Below, in pieces: positions 10,701 through 37,100 of a DNA stretch of 64,000 bases. This stretch comes from Cheilinus undulatus (lineage: Eukaryota > Chordata > Actinopteri > Labriformes > Labridae): assembly GCF_018320785.1 (NCBI RefSeq), contig NC_054886.1, forward strand, positions 29,213,732 to 29,277,731. Reading direction: 5' to 3'. The notes beneath the pieces were generated by a model. That model made no database searches. It had not been told where the DNA came from and saw nothing but the letters and a program-made list of their open reading frames with translations. The position numbers were made by a program, and so were the translations under genes. Numbering within the stretch: position 1 is the stretch's first letter; each line of letters starts with the position of its first letter.

Positions 10701-12683
10701 CTTTTTAAGGAAACATCATTCGTATTAAAGGATATCCATCCTTCTGTGGTCCAAATCCAAATCCATTTGTCTGTTTTACTTCTTTTTTTTCCATTCCTTC
10801 ACCTTCTGCTTAAAAACATGCGCAGTTTCTATGGTTAATGTGTGTTAAATATTTGCTATCTAAACTTGTCATTTCCTCTTTTATGGGGATATTTCCCACC
10901 AATCTTTTATTACTCATTCCCTCTCTTTTAAAGTACTTATTCGTCTATTTCTTGGGTTCTTCCTATAATTTAGTGTTTGATCATTTCTTTTTACCCCTTC
11001 ATCTTGATCTTAATTCATCTTCTGGTTAACTGTTAAACTTTTTAGCTGCCTGTCTTGTTAGCTCTTTGCAGAAACACCATCAATCAACAGCAAATCAAAA
11101 TGCAATTCAATCAGTAAAGAAATGTTAGCATGAATCTGTTATTGTCTTACCGTTCTCTCGGTAGTATCTCTGCAGTTTTTCGTCCAGTATTTTACAGATA
11201 CCGTCTCCAAAGTTCTGGAGTATTTTTGCCTCTTTGGCGTTTTGAAGTGGTAATGGGTACTTATTCAGAGAACTGATAGCCTGGAGAAAGACAGAAATAA
11301 GTGAAGATAACAATAATCTCTTTTCCCTTTGCCATTGTTTACAGCAATAGTTCCAAACTGGTCCAAGGTCAGGACCCACTATAGCCTCCTTTTGGACAAA
11401 TTGGGACCCCTATTTCTTAAACTGTTCAATCATACCCAAATTTTTTTAAATAAAAAAGATCAGTTACAACTTGAAACTGAGCAAAAGATGTGACAAAACC
11501 ATGAGATATACTCTTCAAATAAAGCACATCATGGACTTTCTTTTCTACGAACACATCTGCAACCACCTAAGCCTAAAAAAAAGGATTCACAACCCACTTC
11601 TGGGTCCCAACCCACAGTTTAGAGCCAAGGATTTTCCTGCTTTCCAGGCCAGATGGGATATATAATCCCTCCAGAGAGTTTAGGGGGGGTTCTCCCAGAA
11701 GACCTCCACAGGGAGGCTACCAGGATCAGATGATCAGATGCCTGAACCACCTCAACTGGCTCCTTTCAATGCTGAGGAGCAGCGGCTCTACTTCTAGATC
11801 TTCTAGATCTCTCCGGATGTCCGAGCTGCTCACTCTGAGCTGCTTCTAAGGCTGCGCCCAGACACCCTCTTCAGGAATCTCATTTTGACCACTGTGTGTC
11901 CCAGTGAACCAGCATTGTCTGGGACATTAGCCCCTAGTAGGGTCTCCCAAGGCAAACTGGTGCAGGGGGAGCATCCAGACAAAAAGCTATCTTTCGGAAA
12001 TCATGATTCAAAATTCAAAGTCTGAAGTTACCTCGCTCCTAATAGGGAAACCAGGGCGCCCCCCTGGAGCCACCACCCAGTGGTTAAACCACCTGCAGGG
12101 ATGGACATGAGGGTCAGGTGCATTGCAGACCAGGTGGAAGGCAAGGATCAAAGCTTAGGCATGCTGACCCCTGGCATCGAAGACTGGTTTTCAACAACTA
12201 CCGCCTTTTTCTCCTTAAATGGTGCTAACCAGTCCAGTCATACAACAAAGAAACTGACCAATCCTTCAGTGTTGCATGGTTACCTTTTTGTAGTTTCTAC
12301 CCTCTTTTTTACAAACTATTTCAGCACAAAATTAGTGGGATGCATTGGGAACACCCATTGGAACCTCTGTTTTTGTTTCTGTTCATCAAAAGTGCTATCA
12401 ATACCGTCTTATTTGTCGTCCTCTCAAAGTATGAGTCTGGTATTGTGCAAATCCAATAACCAGAAAATAAACAGAAGTCTGAAGAACAAAAACTAGTGAA
12501 GTGTTTTGTTTAGACTTCTAAAGAACTCTCCCTCGTCTTTACCTTCTGGTAGACGTGCTGGATCTTGTGCCCCTTCTCTTTGGACTCGTCTCGGAGCTCA
12601 GTGAGCCACTTTAAGAACAGAGGGTTCGGACAGGAGGGCAGGACGCGTTTCCGACCCAACCGAACCGACTCCGAGGCTGGCAT
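1734..12683 (-). CDS. mus81: MUS81 structure-specific endonuclease, 16 coding exons
   Basis: MUS81 pairs with EME1/EME2 in the nucleus to cut 3' flaps, replication forks and nicked Holliday junctions. Exons (minus strand, first to last): 12543-12683, 11151-11280, 10550-10632, 9359-9484, 9199-9279, 9012-9100, 8481-8684, 8232-8405, 8010-8137, 7194-7306, 5236-5355, 4783-4878, 4341-4469, 4110-4213, 2116-2199, 1734-1800. All junctions are GT-AG, phases agree, and the total of 1869 nt gives 622 aa plus stop (human about 551). Seen: N-terminal HhH region with KYPLPL and KILQNFGDG (aa ~1-90); basic linker KKKRE; winged-helix region ending ARYSLTEEG (~aa 160-230); acidic insert (~246-284); ERCC4/XPF nuclease with D337, D372 and ERKRMDD (403-409); C-terminal HhH with [13 protein letters not shown]. 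Every family catalytic residue I looked for is present, so the gene appears intact. The exact ends of exons 1 and 3 are the least certain. Confidence 0.95.
2770..3726 (-). mobile_element. Non-autonomous hAT-like element with internal minisatellite (family A)
   Basis: Ends are CAGTGGTCCTCAACG and the inverse GTTGAGAACACCTG, matching the CAGnGGTTCTCAAC termini of Charlie-type hAT elements. Flanks gtctagct and gtctaaga share their first five bases, an eroded 8-bp target duplication. The interior is a tandem array of AGTGGCAAAAATGGGTTAAA-like units (about 20-25 bases), the complement of arrays elsewhere in this window. GC-rich sub-terminal blocks match the copy at 26084-27602 in reverse orientation. 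It lies in mus81 intron 14 and has no coding capacity. Confidence 0.8.
4570..4740. repeat. Fragment resembling the tail of a fish tRNA-derived SINE
   Basis: After T-rich runs, 'ctttattctgataggacagctgaagagaga' strongly resembles the body of a common fish SINE-like repeat (compare 38175-38300). It is followed by a purine-rich tract with two CCCTAA-like units near 4680. It lies within mus81 intron 12. The assignment rests on recalled similarity only. Confidence 0.4.
5494..5872 (-). mobile_element. 5'-truncated RTE/Rex3-like LINE, 3' end
   Basis: On the minus strand the open frame reads [15 protein letters not shown], then TGRRPRGRP and [13 protein letters not shown]. This is the C-terminus of a fish RTE-clade reverse transcriptase often mis-annotated as a host gene. 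The stop at 5522-5524 is followed by a very short 3' UTR and then (GATG)n at about 5500-5512, the ending described for Rex3. Only the last ~110 codons survive. It lies in mus81 intron 10. Confidence 0.7.
6192..7135. mobile_element. piggyBac-like non-autonomous element (TTAA target)
   Basis: The left edge reads TTAA-CCCTGAGAGCTCA and the right edge, inverted, TTAG/A-CCCTTAGAGCTCA, so both ends open with CCCT(g/t)AGAGCTCA next to a TTAA-like target. That fits piggyBac-type MITEs. There are no significant open frames. It lies in mus81 intron 10. Confidence 0.5.
7194..7306 (-). CDS. mus81: mus81 exon 10: nuclease active site
   Basis: The exon reads [13 protein letters not shown], the V-ERK-xxx-D motif of XPF/MUS81 nucleases that binds the catalytic metal (E403, R404, K405, D409 in my numbering). 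It then runs through [12 protein letters not shown] into exon 11, [17 protein letters not shown]. The active site is unbroken. Confidence 0.93.
7706..7790. repeat. Half copy of the GAGGGAGAAAAGCTGTT MITE
   Basis: The phrase GGAGGGAGAAAAGCTGTTAA followed by tagcctcttagcttgtgg matches one arm of the element at 17474-17633. Other partial copies lie at 37640-37745 and 59343-59380. Only one end is present here. It lies in mus81 intron 9. Confidence 0.5.
8481..8684 (-). CDS. mus81: mus81 exon 7: end of winged helix plus acidic insert
   Basis: The exon encodes [16 protein letters not shown], the end of the winged-helix region. It is followed by a long acidic stretch (aa ~246-284) containing VVDLT at 8528-8542, directly followed by [10 protein letters not shown] hydrophobic VVDLT core next to an acidic run is the classical form of a SUMO-interacting motif. 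The acidic insert helps explain why this protein is longer than human MUS81. Confidence 0.85.
9652..10240. mobile_element. piggyBac-like MITE with intact TTAA target duplication
   Basis: TTAA at 9648-9651 and TTAA at 10241-10244 flank ends CCTTCTGAACCCTG and (inverted) CCTCTTAAACCTGG. The 589-base interior has no transposase. The perfect TTAA duplication and the similar inverted ends point to the piggyBac superfamily. It lies in mus81 intron 3. Confidence 0.55.
11635..12190. mobile_element. Two LINE fragments, apparently in opposite orientation
   Basis: 11635-11880 on the plus strand matches the antisense of the same RTE-type 3' region seen at 5494-5872 (shared 'ccaggccagatgggatatataat', 'agaagacctccacag', 'cctgaaccacctca'). 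From about 11915 the sequence instead resembles, in plus orientation, the 5' leader of a fish LINE ('tagggtctcccaaggcaaactgg' and a 'ccaccacc...gggtcaggtgcattgcag' block). Both parts are full of stops. Whether they are one inverted insertion or two is unclear. They lie in mus81 intron 1. Confidence 0.45.
12543..12683 (-). CDS. mus81: mus81 first coding exon
   Basis: The start is set at [13 protein letters not shown] because it aligns with the conserved MUS81 N-terminus (VRLGRKRxLPxCPNPLFxxWL). The upstream in-frame Met (MCLARFRG) was rejected: a CTAG acceptor lies between the two, so the upstream codons should be intron. The exon ends CAGAAG|GTAAAG in phase 0 and continues as [12 protein letters not shown] in exon 2. 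Confidence 0.88.
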
Positions 12684-13454
12684 CCCTCTGAACCTAGCGA
12701 GACACAAACAACACGATGTTTTGAGAGAAAATACTGAATATTAATGTGTAAGACTTCCACCTACAGAAGCAAAAAGAAGAAAAGACGACAAGAAGAACAA
12801 CGGTGGGGTACTTTAGGTAACAAAGCTAACGTTAGCAAACGGTTTAACGAGTGGCAGGGTAACTGGAGACTCGCGACCGAATACGACTGTGGTCCAAACG
12901 GACGCCTCTTTATTGAATAACTACTACATTTTTACTCAATATACGAATATTTATCAGATATGCCCTTTAAAGACTGTAAACTATGGTAGCATTCGTTAGG
13001 ACTCTCATCTCCAACGTCCGTTGTAACTATGACAACCTCAGCGTCCGCGTTGACGCTCTCAACTACAGGTAAACATTTAACACGGTCACTCTTTAAACCA
13101 TAACACCGGTGTTAATCAGTGACCGAGTTAGCCAAATACGTCTGTATTTGTTGAAGTCACAAAAATGCTGAAAACGTAAATATCCCTTTTTAATACCCCT
13201 TTTTTGCCAACTTATTGCTAAAACGAAAATAACAGGAACGAGGGCAATAAGCACCTTTTGTAACTAGGACAACCAACGAAACTGGTTGAAGTCACTAGTT
13301 AACACGGTCACTCATTTAACTAAAACACCGTCATTAGCCTTTAGGGAGTTTTTGCAAAGAACCCAGCCATAGTATTGAGAATATGCAGTGTGAGTTAAGA
13401 GTTTTGGCTCACAATTGACGTTTTAACCGTGTTGTGGCATGTTATATGACTCAC

Positions 13455-13526
13455 CTTTAGCTTGTGGGTTAGCAGAAGCTGCTGGCGCCTTGTGTTCAAG
13501 ACAAAGCGCATTTCCTTGTTGACAGC
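13455..13526 (-). other. mus81: Probable mus81 non-coding first exon
   Basis: On the minus strand a segment ends CTAAAG|GTGAGTCA, a strong donor, just downstream of a palindromic E-box. The first coding exon is preceded by a CTAG acceptor near 12693, so an untranslated exon 1 here would splice to it. The transcription start is a guess. RNA 5'-end data would decide. Confidence 0.5.
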
Positions 13527-13538
13527 GGTCACGTGACC
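13527..13538. promoter_or_regulatory. Palindromic E-box in mus81 promoter region
   Basis: The 12-base perfect palindrome GGTCACGTGACC contains CACGTG, the core bound by USF, MYC/MAX and MiT/TFE bHLH factors. It sits immediately upstream of the inferred mus81 exon 1. Binding is inference. Confidence 0.45.
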
Positions 13539-13599
13539 AGAAAATACGGCAGGCAAATGGACAGGGAATGAAACAGCGATATCTAACGGTCAAATTGAG

Positions 13600-14600
13600 T
13601 AAATGTGATTGAATATCATTGGTTTAGTTATCAAATTTAAGCCTATGCCAGAACTTTTCCTTTCTCTATATTCATTGCACTTTTACTCTACATTTCTTTT
13701 TGAAAATTTCTTCACCTTCACTACATTTAAAAGGAAATCTGATCTATGTAAATGTAAGTGTCCCACTTGCATTGTTGAAGTGTTTAAGTAAGGCCTTTAA
13801 ATCAGCCTGGTGTAATAATCTGGTGTATCAGGCAGGATATTTTTACAATATACCTGTCATGAATGAAATCCAGCTCATTGTCAGTTAACTTTCCAAACCG
13901 TTATCTGGCTGTTGCTGGAGTCCGCCTCCTCGTGTCCTCAGGCTGAGGAGAGTTAGCAGGAATCCTCCAACAAGACCTGACAGAGACCAAGAATCCAACC
14001 TCACCCTCCCAACCACAGCCTCTCAGTGTGGTACAAAGACAAAGACTAGAGCTCAGAGGGGGAAAAGTTGCGTTTTAAGTGCTAAGCAAGCAACTTTATG
14101 CAGTGACACACGAGGTTTGAAGATACGCCATACAGCATAACCCTCATACGTGTCTGTATTTGAATGAAACGCCGCTGCCAACGTACTGAAAACACATTCA
14201 AAGATGCAAATTGACTTGTTGGATTAAAATGTAAAATATGTGACCACATGGATTTGTGTAAACACGCCTGACGCACGCAGAGACAGAGCAAGAATTCACT
14301 TTGTTCCATTGCAACATTGTATTTCATCAATTCAATTCTTCTCAACACTTAGATAATAATTAGGGTTGGTACTATTTAATTCAGCTTCTTAACTACCTGA
14401 TGACCAGAGTATCTTGGATTTTTATGCCTCTGCGTTGATGATTGTTAGAGGAATAATGTTTTCAGGCTATCAGTCCTAACATACAGAACATCCATCCATC
14501 CATCAGTATGCAATTATATCTACAAAACAAGTGAGGGATTTTCTCCAAATTTTACCATGGTGTTCCCAAAGGCACAAGGATGAAACATTAGATTTTGGAT
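13600..14600. other. Intergenic, nothing recognised
   Basis: This lies between the mus81 promoter and the satellite. I see only short chance open frames, a small CATC tract near 14490, and no splice-flanked coding pattern. Confidence 0.4.
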
Positions 14601-16280
14601 GTTAAAAGCAAATCGGTTGTTTAGGTCATTGGGCCTCATGTTCACCCCTTGCTCATTTGTTTAATATCTCAGAAGCTTTTGGGGGACCTTTGGTAGAACC
14701 TTACACATTCACTCTGATTAAATGGAAAAACTGATAGGATTTTTGAGGTCAAAAGTGGAAGGCCAAGTCCACTGGGCCTCATGTTCATCCCTTGAAAGTG
14801 AATACAATATGTCAAAGGCACTTCCAGGGAATTACTCTAAACTTTGCTCTGATGTCCACCCAGGGATCAAGGGTGACATTTTTCTGATTTTGAAGGTTAA
14901 AAACCAAACAAACATCTAGCCACTGGGCCTCATGTTAATACCTTGCCTGTAAATTCAATATCTCAGGAATGCTTAAGGGATCTTTCTTCAAACTTTGCAA
15001 AAATTTCTTCTCTGATTCAATAAAGTCCAAACGTCAAAGGCCAGGGCCAAATGGGCCTCATTTCTATCCATAAAAAATGTCAAATATTTATGGCATTGGG
15101 CCTCATGTTCATTCCTTGCTTTTGAATACATCTAATGGATGCTTCGAGGGAAACTTTACCATGATGATCATTCTGATACAAGTATAAAATTATAAGATTT
15201 TGGATGATGAAAGCATTTTCTTTAAACTTAGCTCAGATATCCACTCTGATTTAAGGATGAACTGATCAGATTTTGGAGGTCAAAAATTAAGGTTAAGGTT
15301 GCTGGTTTTTATGTTTATCCCTTTTGTGAAACTATACCTCAAGGACATCAAAGGGATTTTATTAAACTTTGCTAAGATGTCTATTCTGACTTAATGTCAA
15401 AATGTTAGGATTTTGAAGGTTATAGGACAAAGGCCATTTGACCTTATGTTCATCCCTTGCTTGTTAATATTTTAGGTTCACTTTAAGGGAATTTATTAAG
15501 AATTTGCACAGATGTCCACTCTGATTCAGGAATGAAATTAACAGATTTTGGAGGTCAAAAATTAAGGTTAAGGTCTTTGGGCCTCATGTTCATCCATTAC
15601 CTATAAAATCAAAATCAAAAACACTTTGAGGGGTTTTCTTCAAACTTTGCTTAAATTCCAACTCTGATTCAATGAAAAACTTATAGGATTTCAGTGGTAA
15701 TAACTCAAAGGCCAAGGCCATTGGGCCTCATATTCATCTCTTGCATGTGAAAAAGATGTCTCAAGGCAATGACAATTTAATGAATTTTCTTCAAATTTTG
15801 CATGAATGACCACTCAGACTTAAGTAGGACTGATTCAGTTTTGGAGGTTTAAAACCAAGGCTGAGATTACTGGGCCTCATGTTCATCCTTTGCTTGAAAT
15901 TCAATATTGTAAGAAGGTATCAAGCAATATTCCTCAAACTGAGCAGACACTTCCACTCTAAAAAAGTGAAAAACTCTGAGGATTTTAGAGGTTGTAGGAG
16001 AAGACCCAAGTCATCTGGCGTCATGTTCATCTCCTGCAAGTGTGTCTGATATTTAAAGGATGCTTTGAAGGAGTTTCTTTAAATTTTGCTTATTTGTCCA
16101 CCATGACTCAAGGATGAACTGTCCAGATTTTGGACATGAAAAATAAGGTTTAGGTCACTGGGCCTCATGTTAATCTGTTGCTTGTAAATACAATATCTCT
16201 AGTATGCTTTGAGGGATTTTTTTCAAACTTTGCTTAGATGTCCACTGTGACTCAAGGATGAACTGGATAGATACTGACAG
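14600..16280. repeat. Diverged ~145-bp satellite, about 11 copies
   Basis: The phrase GGGCCTCATGTTCATCC or a close variant recurs near 14631, 14774, 14925, 15053, 15098, 15435, 15579, 15723, 15872, 16018 and 16159. Typical spacing is 141-151 bases. Each unit also carries ttcaaactttgctcagatgtcc and a 'gatgaactgatagattttggaggtc'-like block. Units are strongly diverged and some are shortened. There is no coding potential. The family resembles a widespread fish/invertebrate tandem repeat whose name I cannot give. Confidence 0.8.
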
Positions 16281-16299
16281 ATGTTGTAATATATACCTG

Positions 16300-17026
16300 C
16301 CAGTAGTTATCTGAAGTCTAAATACTCAATGCCCAGCTTTTTTAGTTAACATGTGGTTCACTTTAAGTCCATATTATGAAACTAAACTGCACCTACATGT
16401 AGCAGAAAAATGCATTTTAGCATATATGACAAGTCCTTTCATAGCCAATATATGCACATTAATATGACATCAGGGTAATTCAGTGTTTATAACCATCCAC
16501 ATAAATTAACCTGATTACATGAGAAATAAACCCGATAAACCCAGAGCTTTCAGATAATTTAGCCCTTAAATTAGAAGCATTTCCAACATCTTTTTAACTG
16601 GCTCTAAATCAGTGCTTGAGTTTAAATTGAAGACACAGTTTTTGTTGTAATATATTACCCCCTTTAATGAAAAAGCACTTTTCAATACAAAACCAGCATT
16701 TCTCTGTACACAGTAGCCCACAAGAAATATTCACATGCAGTACAAATAAGGCAAAATGTCAGACACGTTTATGAGTTCATCCACATCACAATCCCATTAA
16801 ATATACAGTAAATATATTAGCCAAAGTCAAACTTCTTGCTGCATTATTTCATTTATCATTGCAGACTTTTATATACAAATACCCTCATCCATTCACACGT
16901 ATACTATTCACACTTTCACACATATATACAAGCATCTCCCCTTTCCCCTTCTCTTCAGCTTAAAGTCCATCAGTAAACGCATCCTTCACTCTCCTCCCTG
17001 AGATTGTTTTTTCAGCATTATTTCCT
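16300..17026 (-). other. ovol1: Probable ovol1 3' untranslated region
   Basis: This is moderately AT-rich, non-repetitive sequence directly after the ovol1 stop codon. An ATTAAA on the minus strand near 16665 could be the polyadenylation signal. No gene is seen. The extent is inferred. Confidence 0.4.
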
Positions 17027-33045
<16,019 letters not shown>

Positions 33046-33500
33046 GCTCAATTAATAGCAAGTCCCTCTTAATTCACAGAAAAGCTTCTTCTAGAACCCG
33101 GGAGAAAAGTTACAAAAGCAGGAAACTCCAAATATGGAAGAAAAAATGGAAGGTGTCAGTCCCCTCTTCTTCCTTCTCGCACCTTTCTTCTTGTTTCGTA
33201 AGCTTCTCCTGCTTTAATTCTCTTTAACTCTTTCTCCAAAGCTGGTTTCCTTGGCAGCTCTGACGTTAACAGAGAAAAAAACACCTTCGGTGAAAGGACA
33301 GGTGAGTCTGCCCAGGTGTGCAGCCCGGCCAGGTAAAGTCGTAGATTCTCCAGCAGCGCTCTGAAATAACGGGAGAGTGGGTGTGAGGACCGAAAACACG
33401 GCGGATTGTATCCTGATCACGCACACATACAAGGAGTCGGCAGAGGTGGGTCAAAAAGCAGCACAGGTACTCATTTGAAAAGCAGGAAACAGGCGCCACC

Positions 33501-33510
33501 GCGCATGCGC
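33501..33510. promoter_or_regulatory. NRF1-type palindrome upstream of ovol1
   Basis: GCGCATGCGC is the exact core palindrome bound by NRF1 and lies about 460 bases upstream of the ovol1 start codon in a CG-richer stretch. That is a normal promoter distance. Function is inferred. Confidence 0.45.
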
Positions 33511-33671
33511 GTCAGAAATAACGGTGACAACAAACTCAGAGGCAGCCTGGGTTAGGCCTCTGTATACCTGCTGAACCGGTTTACCCCTCCTTCCTCCCTC
33601 TTTCTCCATTCCGCTTTAAGGTGTGGACGCATGGCGAGAAGAAGAAACTTTTAGGGGAAAAGAGAGCGGAT

Positions 33672-35816
33672 TACGGAGGCCCTGAAGGGCAACAGCGAGA
33701 AAACAGTTCAGTCAGTGCAATAATGTAAGTGTAATAATATTAGATGAAACTCATAAACATTGGTAAATGTAGGGTTAATACATAAAAACATTCAATAAAC
33801 ATTTCACAACAGAAAAAAGTTACGGAATATAAAATACTTTACAAAGAAAAAGAAACATATGACAGGAAACATTTGTGTAAAAATATTTTACACACAAAAA
33901 AAGACTTTAAAAGCTACACAGTTATTCTGAAACAATGATGGTGCATGAAATGCAAAAGCATTTTATATGATGTAAAAATATTTAACACTACACAAAAACA
34001 ATTCACATGATAATCAAATATTCAGTAAAGCACAAAAACATTTATAGAATCATTCAGAACAGAAAACCCGCTGAACAAAAAATCACTTTACAAATTCTCT
34101 TTAAACACAAAAGCAGTTAGAGACTATATAAGTATGTCTACTTCAGCTTATACAAGAAACAAATCACAGAAAAACATTTAATGACTTAAGAAATAATTTT
34201 TACCAAAAAAAAAGTTAAAAAACACACAATAGCATAAAAGTTTTAACAAATAAATTCTGCAAAATAAAAGAAAATGCTTGAAACACAAAATCATTTATAG
34301 AAAGACTTTAAAGAACATAAAAAATGCTAAACACAAAGACTATAAAAACTTCAGAATATTTCTATGGAAACTCAAAAGCACTTTCTTATTTAAAAAATGA
34401 CAGATAAAATGAAAGGACTAGAAAAAAAATAAATAAAAATACACATGAGGCTTAAAAATTTTGAGAATAAATTCAGCAATATCAAAAATTGAATGAAACA
34501 CAGAGATATTAAATTAAATGCAACAGCATTTCACAAAAGGAAAAAAATATTTTCCAAAACGTTCTGTAAAAAAAAAAAAAATTCAAACACTACAATTTTT
34601 TTTATCTTATACAAAAAAAAATTTAAACACTAAAAAAATGTTTGAACAAAAATTTGATATGGAAAAAAATTAAGTGAAAAACAAAAAAACAAAAAAAACA
34701 AAATCTGAAAATAATTCACAAATTAAAAGGAATATTTTATGAAACAGAGAAACACTTCAAAGATTACAAAATTATTTTGTAAAAAAAATACAAAATATAT
34801 AAATTATAAAAAGCGTTTATATATATATATTTATGAAACACTTTCATGATTTTTTTCTCTGTTAAGAGAAATGTTACCTTTAGTTACCTTTAAATAAGTT
34901 TGCAACTTTTTTATTTGAGTATTTTTTGGTGTTTTTTTCTGTTATCAAATTTTCTTTTTTCCGTTTTTGTAATATATAATTGTTTTGTTTAATGTCACAT
35001 TGTTTTGTATGTTGTGAATTTTTTTTATTGCATTTTGTTATTATTTACGGTTGTGTTTTCATGAATCAAAATGGTTTTTGTTTTTTTTTCTGCCTGTATT
35101 GTGAAAAATGTATTGTGTTCTATGAAGGTTTTTTTCCCCCTTTTGTTTAAACTTGTGTGCTTACTGTGCTCTTTTTTGCTGTGTTTCCTGTTCAAGGAGT
35201 AGTTTTTAATGATTTTTTTGGGAGTATCATTAAACATTGTTGCTTTTTGCAGGAGGTCAGATGTGTCGAGCATTTGGTGGTTATTTTTCCTTTTTTGCAT
35301 TTCCCTTACTATTGGCATTTTCTGACTGGCGTTTATGTTTGAAGTGGATTTTAAATTTTGATTTAAAAAAACACCTGGATACAGGATAAAGTAATTTTAC
35401 ACATAAATGAAAGAAAAACTCCTGACAAGATTCGATGTGATTCAGTAAACATATCAGAGGAGGGAGTGGTAAGAAGTATACACTCATTTAATCCCACCAT
35501 AAATCCAAAAATCATTCATTTTTAATTGTCCAGTTTTCTTATAAACCAACAATTGTTTTCTTTTCAAAATATGTGGATTTAATTAAAAATACTCTTTACT
35601 GCTGTCTTGGTTTTTGTCTGATGAAATGTTTTTACATTTACTGAAATATTTTCGTGATATTTCTTCGCACTTTTGGAGAAATATTGATTGGTCAGTTAAA
35701 TGTTTAATTTTGTCCTGTGAAAATATCTTCATATTTCTTTGAACTTTTTTTTTTATTCAGTAAGATTTTTTGTGTATAGTGATTTTTTTTTGTCTTTGAC
35801 CTTCAGGGCCACCGTA
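33672..35816. mobile_element. Foldback-like element, 2.1 kb, TACGGTGGCCCTGAA ends
   Basis: Left terminus TACGGAGGCCCTGAA and right terminus TTCAGGGCCACCGTA are inverted (14 of 15). The left half is strongly A-rich with repeated cacaaaaacatttcacaa-like phrases. The right half from about 34850 is T-rich with the complementary phrases (ttgtgaaatgtttttgtg-like). The element is thus two arms of tandem sub-repeats in opposite orientation, the plan of foldback elements. No transposase is seen; short open frames are low-complexity. A shorter copy with the same ends lies at 42208-42965. Confidence 0.65.
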
Positions 35817-35819
35817 GAA

Positions 35820-36450
35820 TGAGGAAAACTACATAACAAACACAAACCTAAATAACCTGTGCTCACACACCCGCCCTGAAACTGTGTTAACACAACATTC
35901 AAACTGCTGACAGGGCGTGGGTTCATTATTTTACTCCACCCAATAATGACAACATCCCAAACAGGATTTCATCAGGTTCTGGATAATATTTTTAGGCACC
36001 GGCGCTCCACCTCAACTCGTCTTTGATGAGAGGTTCACAAATCAGACGTGTTGAAGGAATCCCTTCACATTCTGAAATCTAATTTAAGATGAAGTTAAGT
36101 GACCTCTTTATGGTTTAACTGGACCGTCACACTCTTTATTTGATGAATTCCTTCATAGATTTACCTAAGCATTTGAATTTAAAATGTTTTATTTCTGAGG
36201 TTTGCAAGAAAAGCAAGATTACAAGTTTACTGATAAACAATCCTGAAGTTCACAGTTAACCCTTCCTGACAGACGAGATTTCTCCTGGTCTTGCCTAAAT
36301 CAAACCAGTTCTGTTCAACAGTCCACTTCACAGCATTGTCCCGAGGATTTAGGCTCACAGCTTGATCTGTCTGTGTCTGACCCAGTTCTGAGCTGCCCTG
36401 GAAACCCCCGAGAGGGGTGCTTGGGTGAAAAAGGCCACTCACAGTCTTTA
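35820..36450. other. Intergenic, nothing recognised
   Basis: Unremarkable sequence between two transposable elements, with no supported coding frame. The minus-strand 101-codon open frame here has no conserved motif and overlaps the MITE boundary. Confidence 0.35.
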
Positions 36451-36451
36451 C

Positions 36452-36894
36452 CAGGGGCGTAGCTAAGGATTTAGGGCCCCCAGAAAGAATATTACACAGG
36501 GGCCCCCTTAACCAGCTAGCCAAGCAACACATGTTGCATTATTTTTTACAAATATCTCTGCATTTTAAAATATTTTTGAACCTTAATTTCCCCATTTATG
36601 AGCAACATTTTTACTATGTTAGATTAAATTTATTTGCATTATTTTGCATTTGGACAGTTTTAATGGCGAAACAGGGGCCCTCCAGTATTTTATTTCATTT
36701 TATTTCGTACAGTTTAGTGGCTTTTAATTCCGTAATGACAGTAATAACTAATTACTAGTAATTAGTTATTACTTAATAACTAATTAAAAAAAAAACAAAA
36801 AAAAAACACACTTTTGGTTGCAGGCTTCTCAGGGCCCCCCTACTGTGGGCCTGGGCTACCAGTACCCCTATTTCCCCCCTGTGCTACACCCATG
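36452..36894. mobile_element. hAT-type MITE with CAGGGGCGTAGC ends
   Basis: The left end CAGGGGCGTAGCTAAGG is mirrored by GTGCTACACCCATG. Sub-terminal GGGGCCCCC blocks occur at both ends (about 36475-36505 and 36832). Flanking octamers gtctttac and ctctttag share six of eight bases. No coding capacity. Confidence 0.6.
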
Positions 36895-36904
36895 CTCTTT
36901 AGTC

Positions 36905-37100
36905 TCCTCTTTAGTCCTCAGGACATGTCATCAGTGGTTTCATGAAAAAATGTCAAAAGTTGCTTCGTGTGACCACAGAACAGTTTTCCATTTCCCCTCA
37001 GTCCATTTTAAATGAGCTTAGGCTCTTTTTAGATGCAGCGTCCCAACTTTTTTGGAATTTTTGCTGCATGATATTTGGTCAGTTAGACAGTGCAGTAGCA
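36905..37100. mobile_element. Fragment of the 'GTCCCAACTTTTTTGGAA' DNA element
   Basis: tccattttaaatgagcttagg and gcgtcccaacttttttggaatt are phrases of the same teleost DNA element that supplies the ends at 37853 and 39936. Only an internal-to-end fragment survives. Confidence 0.45.

Noticed and set aside
14600..16280. Possible CRISPR-like repeat-spacer array
   Set aside because: The whole ~145-bp unit is repeated and diverged; there are no short identical repeats with unique spacers, and the genome is eukaryotic.
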